DNA from: Parachlorella kessleri
Lineage: Eukaryota > Chlorophyta > Trebouxiophyceae > Chlorellales > Chlorellaceae
NCBI GenBank assembly: GCA_001598975.1
Contig: BBXU01000593.1
Span: forward strand, 41,305-105,304
Direction: 5' to 3'
DNA length: 64,000 nucleotides
Shown here: piece after piece, positions 1 through 11,650 of the stretch
Position numbering within the stretch: the stretch's first letter is position 1
Layout: each line of letters opens with the position of its first letter
Made by a program: the position numbers and the translations under genes
Notes under the pieces: model-generated
The model's database searches: none
Seen by the model: the letters and a program-made list of their open reading frames with translations, nothing else
What the model was told of the DNA's origin: nothing

Positions 1-261
1 CGACATGGCAATCATAAGACACTCTGGGGGTTCAGTGAAAAGACCTTGGTCGCAGCAAACCCTTGCTTAGGCAATGCCATTGCCATGCCATGCCAATGCC
101 ACGCTTCTCAGTGCTTCCAGCATGCCAGCTGACTCCCCAAAGCCTTGGAAGAGGTGACATGCTACTACGCTGCTTTTATGACCTGAGGTTCCCTTAGACC
201 CAAGGTGCCAGCATGTGTTGAACACGCATTTCCAAAGTATTCGACGAAATAATCGGGAAGC
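1..261. other. upstream flank of the amidase gene
   Basis: No gene recognised. This should hold the 5' UTR and proximal promoter of the amidase. I see no TATA box or other convincing motif. Confidence 0.4.
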
Positions 262-3200
262 ATGCCCTGGCACCTGCGGCTGGCCGCCCTGGCGCTGCTT
301 CTGGCGGTCGTGCTAAGAGGTGAAATTACGGCCTCGCCCTCCCTGTCCTGCACTTAAATGCATGAAGACCAATCTCTGACACAGTTGAACACCGTGTTGA
401 GAAGATTGAGCCAGCTTCCTGAACGGCTTTCTTTCCACGGTTCTGGACAGAGCTTTCTGCCAGTATTAGCATCAAGGACTGCGTGCCTTGATCTAAGCTG
501 GATGTAAAGTCAACTGCCAGCACTGTGATACGCATGCTGCAGGACAGAAGCAGGCCGTGAGCTCCAGTCAACCACCAGTCAACCTGCTGCGCCCCAGCGG
601 CATCGGCACGGCTGCTGTGACCGTTGGGGAGCTGCAGTCCCAGGCCATATGTGCGACCGGGGCGCCAGCAGTGCCAGTGGTCGAGCTGACCATTTCTATG
701 GCCCATGCGGCAATGCTTGCCGGCAAGCTGACATGCTCAGCGCTGGTGGAGGCATACATCCAATTGGCGCGGCGAGTTGCAGCACAGTAACCCACATGGG
801 AGGTTGTGTATGTGTTGCAGACCTAATGCCTTCATCGACATTGATGGCTGAATGCAGCACCGCTAGCTTGCCGGCCACGTCTAGGCCTATGTAGCCAGAG
901 CATGACCCGTGCTACTTACTCGTGGTAGTGGCTGGGTAGGCTCCCTAAACCCCTTCACTTGCAACGCCTGCACTTGCATCCGGCAGCTGCAGGTTTAGAG
1001 CTGAATCCCCTCCCGCCTGGCCCCTGCGCTTGCAGCGCATCCAGGCATTTGACCAGCGCCTGCACCTCAACTCCGTCCGGGCTCTAGCACCCAGCGTCAG
1101 ACAAGCAGCCGCCGTGCTGGATGAAGTGCTTGAGGAGACTCTGGCCAATGCCAGCGCGTCTGACCCACCATCCGAGCCCCAGCTGCCGCCCCTCTTCTGT
1201 GTACCCACGCTTGTGAAGGACAACTACGATGTTGTCGGGCTGGCGACAACAGCAGGTCAACCACTATGCGGCTGGGTAGGCTGCCTGCAGGGCTTTCCCC
1301 TGCCGGCACCAGCGTGTGCTGCAAGAGGCACCGCATCCGCCATGCACCGAGCCTGATGTGTTGGGACAAGAGTCGGGTTTGGTCAGCAAGCAAGACCCGT
1401 TCCATGCATGGTTGCCACCAGGTTTGACCTTGAGGCCCAGGAAAGCACACGTGCTGTGCATGTTTGACAGGCAGTGCAGCCTTGCTGGACAACATGCCCA
1501 GGGAGGACGCTTTTGTCATCCGGAAGCTGAAGCAGGCAGGCGCACTGATCCTGGGGAAGACCAACATGGGCGAATTTGCCCTCTTCCCCTCCTACACCCT
1601 CGGCTCCTTATTTGGGGTTGTCCGCAACCCCTATCACCTCCACCACACTCCCGCAGGTGTGCCCCAGCCGAGCACTGCCAAAGCTTGCTAGGTAGGCAGC
1701 ATGGGCCCCTCTCCCGGCAGAACGGTTGCGCCCAGGCGCTGCTACCAAGTGTTATTACACGCCAGCGTACTATCACCACAGGAGACAGCAATAGCATGGA
1801 CCGAGGCTGGCGTCATCAGTTGCGACGCCACAAAGTGTGCACATCCAAGGACATCAGATGCTGTTGCTTCGCTGCCTGCTGTGCTGTGCAGGCTCCAGTG
1901 GGGGCTCAGCAGCGGCAGTCGCTGCCAGCCTGGCCATGATGGGGCTGGGCACCGACACCGGGTCCTCTGTGAGGGGGCCGGCCAGCCACACTGGGCTGGT
2001 GGGACTGCGGCCCTCGCTCGGCCTCGTCAGCAGGTAGGCGGGGAAGCACCTGGTGGGAATGACTGACAACTGGGGCTGCTATGTACGTCAGCCCTGCAGT
2101 GGGGTCCCAGCTCTGATGACAAATGGAGGCTATGGCGCAGAGTGGGCTGCAGAGGTCACGTCCGAAGCTGGGGCCTACGCATGCATCTGTGTACCTCGGG
2201 TGGCAATGGGGTCGCGTGCCGGTCCCGCATCCCCTCAGTAGACCCTGCTTGGCGGTGGTGGTGCTGCCTGACATGCAGGTCAGGCATTGTCCCTCTGAGA
2301 ACCGACCGTGACACCGCTGGGGTGCTGGCACGCACGGTGGAGGATGCTGTCCGGGTTTTTGAGGCGATGGTTGGGACCGACCCGGATGATGCAATGCACA
2401 CCCTCCTCCCAAGTGTAAGCCTGTCAGTGGGTCATCATGCCTCCTTGTCTTTTCTTGTAGCAAGCTGGCATACCCATCAAAGGCGGCCAGCATCTTTGCT
2501 TGTGCCACACTGTTGTTGCTTTGCAGTGGGAGCTCTGTCCCGGGCTTAGAAGAAAAGCAAACATGGCAATTAAGTGAGTTGAGACTGCTCTCACGCGTCG
2601 GTGGATCTGCACACATCCTCAATTCTAGCCTTAGTCTAGTCTAGTCTAGTCTTACAGCGTGCCGCCACCTGATCATGCTGCCATGAGTCCCCAGAAAGTG
2701 GGCCAAGACATTGCCAGGGGCATCATCTACCATGTTTTTGGTGCCCTTGCACCTCTGCAACTTTTGAAGTGCAGGCCAGCCCTCTGCCTGCCAACTACAG
2801 TAGCTTCCTGGAGGCGGGGGGTCTCTCTGGAGCCAGAATCGGAGTCATGCGCCAGATCAGCAACCTGCCAGGCGCAGATGCCAGCGTGCAGTACCTTTTC
2901 CAACAAGCACTTGCTGATATAGAGGCGGCAGGTGGGACAAAAGCCGGCTAGTTGTGTTGCTTTACAGTAGCAGGGGACGGATGCATGCCTGCCTGCCTGC
3001 CTGACTGCCTGAGAGCAGGCTCTATGGCGGCTGGTCACGATCTACTATAGGTGTCGGCCAGGAGTCTGCGTGGGCTGGCACACCCAACAACAGAAAATGT
3101 ACTTACAACCGCAACATCTGCTCTCTGCATACCCACAATTGAGGAAAAGTGAGACTATGCCCCAGCCCTGCACAGCTGACTGTATGTGTTCCACTGCTGC

Positions 3201-4528
3201 CAGGTGCTACCCTGGTTGATGACTTCACAATCCAAGGCAACCAGTACGGCCAAGACTGGGACGCAAATCGTGGGGGGTTTGGGCCAGCCCTGGGCCACTG
3301 GAACGTCAATGGGCGGTGGGAAGACCTGTGGGCGTGCCAGGCACCACTACGAGCCGGGCTTGACAGCTACCTTGGGGCTTCCAATGCTAGCAAGTACCAG
3401 TCACTGGTGGAGATCTACTCGTGAGTGGGCGGTTGTTGTGTGACACCACCTGGGTGCAACCGGCCTGCGGGGCAATCGAGGGTAAGCACAGGGAAACTGC
3501 TCTTGCTTGGCAACTGGGACAACCAGGGCAAATCATGACGCTCTGCATAGCAGCGATGGGCCCCACAAAAGAGCGGCGTGGTGGTCCCCTCACCTCCTGG
3601 CAATCCTCAGGGTGCTCTGCTGCAGGGCGGGGGCCTACCACCCGGAGGCGGCCAGGGCGCTGCGGCTGGCGCTGGAAGCTAATTATGCGCCCGAGGACTA
3701 CCCAACGCCCTCCATGCGAGCCATGGGCATGCTGTGTGGGTGCGGCTTCCTCTGGGAGGATCCCTGCCGGCTGGGATTCCAGAAGGTAGTTGATGCCACA
3801 CTAGCAAGCCCATCCTCATTCGCATTGCACCAGCTTTTTTGAACCGACCTGGTGGCTGGTATTGCGGTGCTGGCTGCTCTTGGGCGGGCTAGTGTGCGCT
3901 CCCCTGTGGCTCGACTGGCCGCCTCCAAGACCTGCCGCGTCCCTGCTGTCGACACCTGTAGGCCTTTGTCCAGAGCCTGGCAAGAGAGAAGGTAGATGCC
4001 GTCATCTTTCCAACATGGAACAGCAACCCTTTGATGGTTGGCCGTGCCACGGACGGGTATGATGGGAACAACAGCCCCATGATTGCACCACACATCGGGG
4101 CTCCAGCAATCACCGTGCCCATGGGCACAACAGGTGGGTGGGTGCGCCTGAACGCAACTCAAAGGCTCTGGCGTATCTGCTCTCAGTAAGTTTGTGGATG
4201 CCAGAGCTGCGAGTAAATTCCAGGACACCGCCCATGTCTTAGAGGAACGGTGTTTGCCTGCACCATTATGGTCCTGGTTCGCTCGTGCTTGCAAGGGCGA
4301 CTACAGAGTGTGTCTGACACTCCTTGCTCCCCACCTGCAGGGCAAGGCTTCCCGGCTGGTCTGCAATTTGTTGGGGCGCCCTTCAGCGAGCCAGTCGTTT
4401 TCAAGCTGGCATTCGCATATCAGCAGCTTGGTAGACAAAGGCGCCCACCAGTGCTGTTCCCAGAGTGTGTTGACCCGCCGGCGGCTGTGCCAAGGCCGGT
4501 TGAGGACTTGCCTCCTGCAGCTGGCTGA
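262..4528 (+). CDS. amidase-signature family hydrolase with N-terminal signal peptide
   Basis: Eleven exons close into 622 residues: 262-319, 543-775, 1036-1255, 1471-1656, 1892-2033, 2279-2414, 2775-2931, 3204-3420, 3626-3785, 3962-4133, 4341-4528. Exon 1 encodes a hydrophobic leader ([20 protein letters not shown]), suggesting ER entry or secretion. The amidase-signature Ser-cisSer-Lys machinery is visible: Lys158 in [10 protein letters not shown], the [12 protein letters not shown] motif from residue 233, and the nucleophile Ser258 in [10 protein letters not shown], where the usual GTDTGGS has Gly changed to Ser. [10 protein letters not shown] and the late AITVPMG block are also family hallmarks. 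The family hydrolyses C-N bonds of amides; GatA, FAAH and indole-acetamide hydrolase are members. The leader argues against organellar GatA. No GatB or GatC gene lies nearby. The substrate cannot be read from sequence. A TGTAA signal follows 90 bases after the stop. Confidence 0.93.
2633..2652 (+). repeat. AGTCT pentanucleotide microsatellite (4 copies)
   Basis: Four perfect AGTCT units in the amidase intron that spans 2415-2774. Related CTAG-rich words recur near 38515 in a KDM4 intron. Confidence 0.8.
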
Positions 4529-4617
4529 GTTGCGCGGCTGCTGGCAAGGGTTACTGGTATGCTTGCCACCCTGGGGTCGTGATTCAGTCTGATAAGGTCA
4601 TCATGATGGCATCAACT

Positions 4618-4622
4618 TGTAA
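4618..4622 (+). terminator. TGTAA poly(A) signal of the amidase gene
   Basis: TGTAA, the chlorophyte poly(A) signal, lies 90 bases after the amidase stop codon. Confidence 0.6.
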
Positions 4623-5754
4623 CATTACACAAGCTGCGGGCATCGTCACCCAGTAGGACTCCAGATCAACAACACCTCCAACGGTTGGCAGTTGGCAAGG
4701 CAGCAAGCTCGTAGCAGTCAAATCAATGGAGGGAAAGGCTTGGTAGAAGAGAAGTATTCAATAGAAAACAGGGTGAGGGGCCAATGAAAGGCCGGTCCTG
4801 CCATGTCACTTCTCAGACAGGCACCTTCCTTGGTTAGTGAGCGTTCATGCTGAGGACCAAGGAAGGGGGGCATGGACATGAAAGGCCCTCATGGTCCAAG
4901 GAACATCAATAGAGGAAGGCGTTCAATACAGCCTTCAATGGCAAGTGATTCTGAAAAAGCAAGCACTCAAGTTAAGTCAGGCGTCAGTCAGGGGTAAAAG
5001 CCAAGGCCCACTGTTGGGCCCGCACAATGGGGCGGCCAACAGCACAGCTCCCGTGCGTCAACTCTCACACAAGTTTCAGCTTCAGGTTTTGCAAGTTCCA
5101 CATGAGGTACCAGACAACACAACAAGTAGAGGCAGTAAAACAGAAAGTGCGCGCCCTACCCCTGCCAGGAGCAGCACAGCAACAAGCCCTCCCGGCTGGC
5201 GCAACAGTACAACTTATTGCCTACCTACCTCCTACCTAGTTAACACCCTAACCTAACCAAACCTTGCCCTTTGCCTAACCTTGGCCTCCAGCCCACCACT
5301 ACACAATCTATGCTGCTACTCACTGTCGCGACCCCCGCCTTAAAGCAATGTGTCAGGTCGCCAGCTGCCCACCCCCCACTCACGTGGCTACTAGACCAAC
5401 GCAAGGTCAGGCACGCGTCACCATACCCAGACAACCTGACCCTGAATCAAGCCTATGAAGCAAGGCACAGACCAACGGGCAGAGCCTCTTAGCTGCCGCC
5501 GGAAGAGCTCCTGCGGCCTGACCGGTGCTCGGTCCTGTAGCTGCCCACCGCGTGGCGGAATGCCTCAACAAACGCAGTGGCACCACGCCCGGCCGCAGCA
5601 GCAAAGGCGCTCACCTGCACAGAGTGCCACAACCAGGTCAGAGGACTCCCTGTTCAACAAAAGTATGGGTTTGACAGCGAGCCCAGCCCCAACTCAAACA
5701 CAAGCCAGCCCAGCGGGCCCCAGGAGTGGCAGTGCCAGCAAACAAGCGCCTGAA
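4623..5754. other. convergent 3' flanks, no gene
   Basis: Between the convergent amidase and CDC14 genes. It contains CCTAAC/CCTACC-rich words around 5215-5290 but no supported gene and no minus-strand TGTAA that I could find for CDC14. Confidence 0.4.
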
Positions 5755-8700
5755 CTACAAACACGAAGTCAGACCCTTGCGCGGGCGGGTCCTCACCCTG
5801 CTGCTGCCGTTGTACTTGGAGTCCGAGGGCCGGGAGCTGACAGTCCAGCTGTCCTCGCTGTCCGCATCAACCACCGCAGAGGCAACTGCAGGAAGATGGA
5901 CAGAGGGCAGCTCGTCAGCCTGCAGGTTCTGGGGTGCTGGGGCTGCTCTCCCTTGTGAGCTCTCGTGGAAAGTCATTTGAGCCTTCTAGCGCTGTGTGAG
6001 ACGTGCCACAAACAGGCAGTGACGTTGCGGTTTGCGCATAGACACTGGTCGACACATGCAGCCAGCCTGTGTACTTGCTTGAGCTGGCTGGATGGGGCAG
6101 TGAGGTTGTGTGCACTCACCGTCGTCCAGGTTCATGGCCATGGGGATTTTACGTGGCTGCCCGTTGGGTGCCAGGATGCGCTTGGTGGAGGACCGCCCCG
6201 CGCGGCTAGCAATGTTGGCAGTGGGCGTCACGTTGGCGCTGGCGGCTGCAGAGCGCAGCAGGAGGGAGGACATGAGTAGGGCGCCAGGCGATGCGCCTCG
6301 TGTTGCCATTACCAGTGTAGGAGTGAGAAGGGAGCTGGTTCAAAGCCAAGAGCGCGGGCTAGGTCACGTAGGCAAGAGCACCACCCCATGCTGTCCTCTC
6401 CAAAATACCAGGCAAGCTGACCCCCACTCAGCCCCACCTGCGCTGCCGCTGCTGCCGGGCCGGGTGGGCGTCCCCGCTGCTGCTGCCACCGCCACCGTGG
6501 GCTGCCTGGCGCCGGCGCTGGCCATGGCCGCCAGCTGGGTGCGGGGGCTGGGCTGCGGCGCGGGGCGCTCCACCGAGACGTGGATGTGGATGGGGGCGCC
6601 GCGTGCATGGCCGGGTTTGTTGGGGTGGGCGGGCGGCATCTGCTGTGATGGCACTGACACCATGTAGTCGCGGTCTGCAAGGGAGGGAAGGGCGGGCAGG
6701 ACGCTTGAAGACTTGGATATAGTGGACAGGGCAAGCGTGCAAGACATGTGAGCAGTGGACAGATGAGTAGACACTGATACCTGTCAGGGAGGCTGAAGCC
6801 ACAGCCTGCAGCCAAGGGCAACAGCAGGCCAAGCTATGCATGCTCACCCTCGGTGATCTCTAGGCGCGACATCTGCTGTGCGGTGGCTGTAGGCAGCTGG
6901 AGCGGCGGGGGTTGCACCGCCTGCTCCTGAGCACTGGCTGGGATGCCCGCCTCTGTACTGCTCTTGCCCGAATGGCGCGGCGACCGCCGCAGGGGCTGTG
7001 CATAGTGTGCGGCGGTGGCAGTGAGGGCGCTGCCCGCGCTGGATGCCGGGGATGGCCCACCCGCCCTGCAGTCGGCGAAGATCTCCACCACCTTGCGCTG
7101 CGCCTGCTGTTGCGGGTGCTGCTGGGGTGCCTGCTGCGCTGACAGGCGGCCAGCAGCGGGAGCGCTGCCCGGCCGCTGCTGCTGCTCATGGAGGCTGGCG
7201 GGCAGCGGTGCCTTGCGCAGATGCATGCCCTCTTGCAGTAGCCTGCAAAGGCACAGGCAGTATGCTGACACAAGCGCAACAAACAGGTTTTGACGCAATT
7301 GACAAGTAAACCCATTAAGCCAGAAGGAGCCACCCATCCATGCGTCCCACTGTGCTCACTACAAGCAAACAGACCTTTGCCAGCGGCCACAGCAGCATCA
7401 GACTCACCTGGGAGCGTAGTGCAGCAGGTAGTGCTGCTGGGGCCCGATGACTGACCCAGGCCGGCAGACCCGGATGTAGCCCATGGCCTCCTGGGCCGTG
7501 AAGCCGTAGTACTTGATCATGTAGCAGCAGATGAGCACCCCCGTGCGGCCCAGGCCGGCCTTGCAGTGCACCTGCAGCAAGCAGGGAATGAGACGCCACT
7601 CCAGGGACTGCAAGGCGACCAAGCCAGCTGATACCTTCTCCTGCGCAGTGCCAGTGACATTGTCGTGGCCCCTTGCAGCGCACATTCCCCGGTCAGCCCT
7701 TAGCATGTCACCGAGGAGCCCCTCGCACTCGCCCACCGAATGCACCGCCAGTGCCCCGGGTGCCTCACCGCCAGCGCCCCGGGCTCCTTCTCCACAACAT
7801 CCAGGAATCGGTACATGATGGGCTCGCTGGGGCAGGTGCCGTCTGGGAAGTACATCTCGTAGTGCTTCACGCCATACTGGGTGAACCTGCAGGCAAGGAG
7901 GAGGGGCTGCGAATATCCTGGAGCATGGTGGGAATGCAAGCATTACAGCTACACCTTGGTCGCCCCGCAGAAGGCTTGTTGTTTCCCAACTCTGCTGGCC
8001 CAAGGGAGATGTAATGGGACGTGCTTGGACATGATGTGCTGGTAGGTGGCGCACTCCACACTGTACCCAGGAGGTTTTGGTCAGCCTTGCTCACCTGCCC
8101 GCCTCGTACATCTTCTTGTTGAGCCGCACCACCGCAGTTACGCCCTTCTCCCTGAAATACTCGATGTAGTCTTCAGGCACTGCAGGGGGGAAGAGACAAG
8201 CAATGTGACACCGGTCCTGAGTGGGATGTGATGTGCATGGGTTATGATGGGAGCTAGGGTAGCCGGGTGACGACGCTGGCAGAAGTAGTGCAAAGCAGCC
8301 CCGGGCGAGCTGCTGGCTTTGCCCGCCGGCTTACTGTAGGTGCGCCAGCCTCCGAAGTGCCGCGGCTGTGCCGAAGGGCCGCTAAATGCCAGCAGCTTCC
8401 CTGGCACTATCCAGTTTAGGTCACCATTCTCCACCTGCAGGAGCGAGGCAAGGGTTAGCTGCAGGCCTAGCATGACTGACTTGAGGACTTGACTTGCGGC
8501 AGAAAAGGGCTCTCTTGTTGCAGGCACAGCTATCGGGGCGAGCACACTACAGCACCCTTGGAGTTGGGAGGCTGGAAGCCGCTACAGATTCAGGCGTACA
8601 GCAGCCAGCCATGTGGTCCCCAGACACACCTGCTCGTAATGCTCGTACTCATCTACATCAAATGGCGCACCCTTGTGCCACTGGATGAAGCCCACCTGCA

Positions 8701-9646
8701 ACAGGGCATGCATGCTACAACGTAAGCAGAACAGACAAAGACAACGGAGGCATTAGTTGGAAGCTGCAGAACCACCAAGCCCGACGAGGCAGCGCTGCTG
8801 ACCTGCCTCCAAAGCAACGGTGGTGGAGCAAAAGGACAGGTAAAGAACAGATCGTAACTCAGGCTCCATGTAACAGACATCCCCCTACCCACCCCTTCCA
8901 TCTCAACATATGCCGCCCTGGCCCGCCCACCTCCTTAGCCTTCCACATGCCCCGGATGGCATCCAGCACTCCCAGTTGGTAGGTGGGCACCCCGCACGAC
9001 GCATCCCGGAACCCAGCAAACGGCTCCAGCCGTTGCAGGGGTGCATACGCCTCCTCAGGCGTCCGCCCCAGGAACAGCGCCGAGTAGATGCCAATCAGGG
9101 CAGCCGCGTTGGCGCGCTTGTGAGGGTGGGAGCCGACTAGGAGGTAGACACGCTGCCCTGTGCTGGTGGCCTGCAGCCATGGCGCAACCAGGGTAAGGTG
9201 GTAGACACACTGGGGTGAACAACAAACGGCTGGCAGGTCCCCTTGGCTATGCATGTGTCCGCTTGGTACCGCAAAGCTTTATGCCTTGATGCGACGGGGG
9301 TGTCGCAGCTACACCTAAGCCCACAGGCGATCAACAGCTGCCAGCCGCCCACCTGCTGAAGCAGCGCATTGAGCCGCATGCAGAAACGGTAGGTGTGCGC
9401 GAGGTTGCAGGGCCCAAAGTCGGCGCAGAAGGGCTCATATATGAGGTCGTTGTCCAGGTAGTAGCAGGTGTTGGACGCCGCTATGGGGGAGGCCACTGCT
9501 GCGAAGGGCTGCTGCAGGCACTGAAAGTACAGCAGGCCCGGGATGACCTCCGCTGCTCCTGCCAGCTCATCTGGAGTGGTGGACATGACTTGAGCGGCCT
9601 GCAATACAGCATCAAAGGGTTGGGGACTGGCCGCCATGTCACACAT
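5755..9646 (-). CDS. CDC14: CDC14-family dual-specificity protein phosphatase
   Basis: Removes phosphate from Ser/Thr-Pro sites of mitotic CDK substrates in yeast and animals. Both CDC14 halves are present. The N-terminal half has a YFQ...[18 protein letters not shown] block, the HKRANAA block, the FRDASCG block and the [13 protein letters not shown] linker. The catalytic half has [21 protein letters not shown], an Asp in YFPDGT that fits the general acid, and the Cys loop [10 protein letters not shown] followed by [14 protein letters not shown]. Likely exons: 9353-9646, 8931-9170, 8631-8695, 8335-8434, 8095-8179, 7769-7886, 7408-7571, 6848-7242, 6438-6674, then approximately 6120-6320 and 5755-5985. 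The last two junctions are not resolved. The C-terminal tail is Gln/Pro/Ala-rich and basic, like other CDC14 tails. Two in-frame ATGs (9646, 9637) compete for the start. Flowering plants lack this phosphatase, whereas algae and early land plants keep it. Confidence 0.93.
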
Positions 9647-11650
9647 TTGGAGCCTAACAGTGACCCCTAACCCAAACCACAGAGTTCACATAATATGTAA
9701 AATGCCCTAGAACTCTTCACTTAGCCCCAACCCCTGCTGCCCCCTAATACCATCTGTATAGCAGATCTAGGGACGCTGGGCGGATCTTCACCTTGGACGC
9801 CCCAGGAGCGCGTAAGGTCGCTTCCGTCTAACACGGCAAGCCTTACTGTGCTATTTCAGGCCAAGTACTAGCCCCTCCTTGGCCACGATTAGCCCAACCA
9901 CCAGCAAGCGCAGAAGGCGGGCGTCTAGCCAGTACCCCCACCAGGACGCGTAACGCCGTTAGTATGAGGAAGCCCAGGTCAAAAACGTCACAACAACCTA
10001 TCCGCCGGCTCCCGTACTAGCGTGCCATGTGCAGATGCGGCGCACCTTGTCTGACCGCTGGAGGGTTGGGAGCGGGGGAGAGGGTGTCCTAGAAGCTGTA
10101 CCCCGGGCATACGCTACTGTGAGATCCACAGAACAGCCGAGGCAACCGGAGCGGCAGGGCCTTTACATTGGCGCGCCCCTGATGGGCGCAGCAGGCACAG
10201 CAAGACCAGTTAGGTGGCGGAAAACGTCACTGAAACGTCATGAACGCCAGAGGCAGACTAGAAAGACATTCGTGTTAGCTGAAGCTCGGGTTTCGAGCCA
10301 GAGCGGGGGTGATCGGCCTGCTTGGGGTTCTTGCGTGGTGTCTGTAAGTCCGAGCTCTACTGTGATCTTGCTTCTGCCGCTAGTCGTGTGGCTCAAGCAC
10401 CGCAAGCCGGCGATAACAAGTTGATTGTGGCAGGGAGTGCTAACAGAGGTGAGGTCTTCCCCCTTTTCAAGGGGAGGCCTGTACCGACTGTCGGACAGGG
10501 CTGAATGCAGGGTATGCCTGTGGCTTGCCTCAGTCTGTGAGCCACTAGATCTCTCCCCTTCAAGTAAATGCCACAACATCTGCCACCTGTGAGGCATACG
10601 ACTGGGCTGCTACTTGTCTATGGCGTCCTTTTGCTCATCTGGTTGAGAAGGGGGCACTGGCTGGCACACTGAAGTCCGGCGTTTTGGCTTCATATTACTT
10701 GTCAGGGGCAGATCAAGCAGTCGTACGGCGGTGGGGTGAAGCTGCGACCACTTGCTGGGCACTATGTAACATCGCATAAGCGTACCACTCGAGGACACAC
10801 TGTGCCGAACCTGGTAGACGACTATCGGACACTACTCGCATGGCTGATGCGGACTGCAAAGGTTTAGGGCAGCCACGCTCCAAGCTGACATGCAAGACGC
10901 TCTTTTGGCTTGCAAGCAATTGCGCGAAACTCACCTTGCATAACGCAGCAGATGTGTAAGCCAGCATGTGGCGCCTGCCAAGCAGTCTCTTGTCGCCACC
11001 TGCTACACGCACCACCTCACCTGCTGCCCACATCCAACTGTTCGACACGTCCTTGAGTGTCACGCTCCAGCCATGCTTTGCTGTGCCCCGCAAGCAGCAG
11101 GAGGAAAGGCAAGCCAGCCAGCCCTCGATAAGCGGCCAACCTGCCTCCTGGGAAACATAGGCCACCATCTACGGCCACCAGCCGCGTCTAAGGAATAGGC
11201 GCTAGTCACGAAGCCTTGTGCACTTGACAAGGTCGCTAGTCTAGTAGGCAACGGGCTACGCTGAACCTGCTGGCTCGCTGGAGATGGCAGAAGATGTTGA
11301 TCAACAACAAGCGAGTTTATGCTGACCCAACTCCCAATCAGTACAGAAAGGACACACGCATGTTCTGATCCAGTCATAAGAGCACAGACCAGACATGCAC
11401 AAGCAACGGAGTCGGACTGGTACTCGATACCTTGATAGATACCCTAGTGGGCGTCAGCAGGCTGGCCACTGAACGGCGGTCGCTGGATCGTCCACATACA
11501 ATGCCTCTGCTGCTGCTTGGAAGTGCAGGCTTGAGTTAGACATGCAGACCTTGCTTGCCTAGTTGTACACTATATGGGCTGTGTTGACAAGGTTCCGTCC
11601 AAAGCTTGCACCCCTGCCTCCTAGCGCAGTCCGGTCCTACTGTCAGGAGG
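9647..11650. promoter_or_regulatory. 2-kb divergent intergenic region between CDC14 and the OPR-like gene
   Basis: No gene supported; open frames here have no family features. It must hold both promoters. Three ACGTCA words (bZIP/CREB-type core) lie at 9985, 10224 and 10235, the last two 11 bases apart. TTGGCGCG at 10168-10175 resembles an E2F site. These motif calls are by eye only. Confidence 0.35.

Noticed and set aside
5215..5290. CCTAAC-rich words suggesting an interstitial telomere
   Set aside because: Units are irregular and do not match a TTTAGGG tandem array.
10713..11168. 151-residue minus-strand frame in the CDC14/OPR intergenic region
   Set aside because: No domain, no splice-linked partner exons, and composition unlike neighbours.
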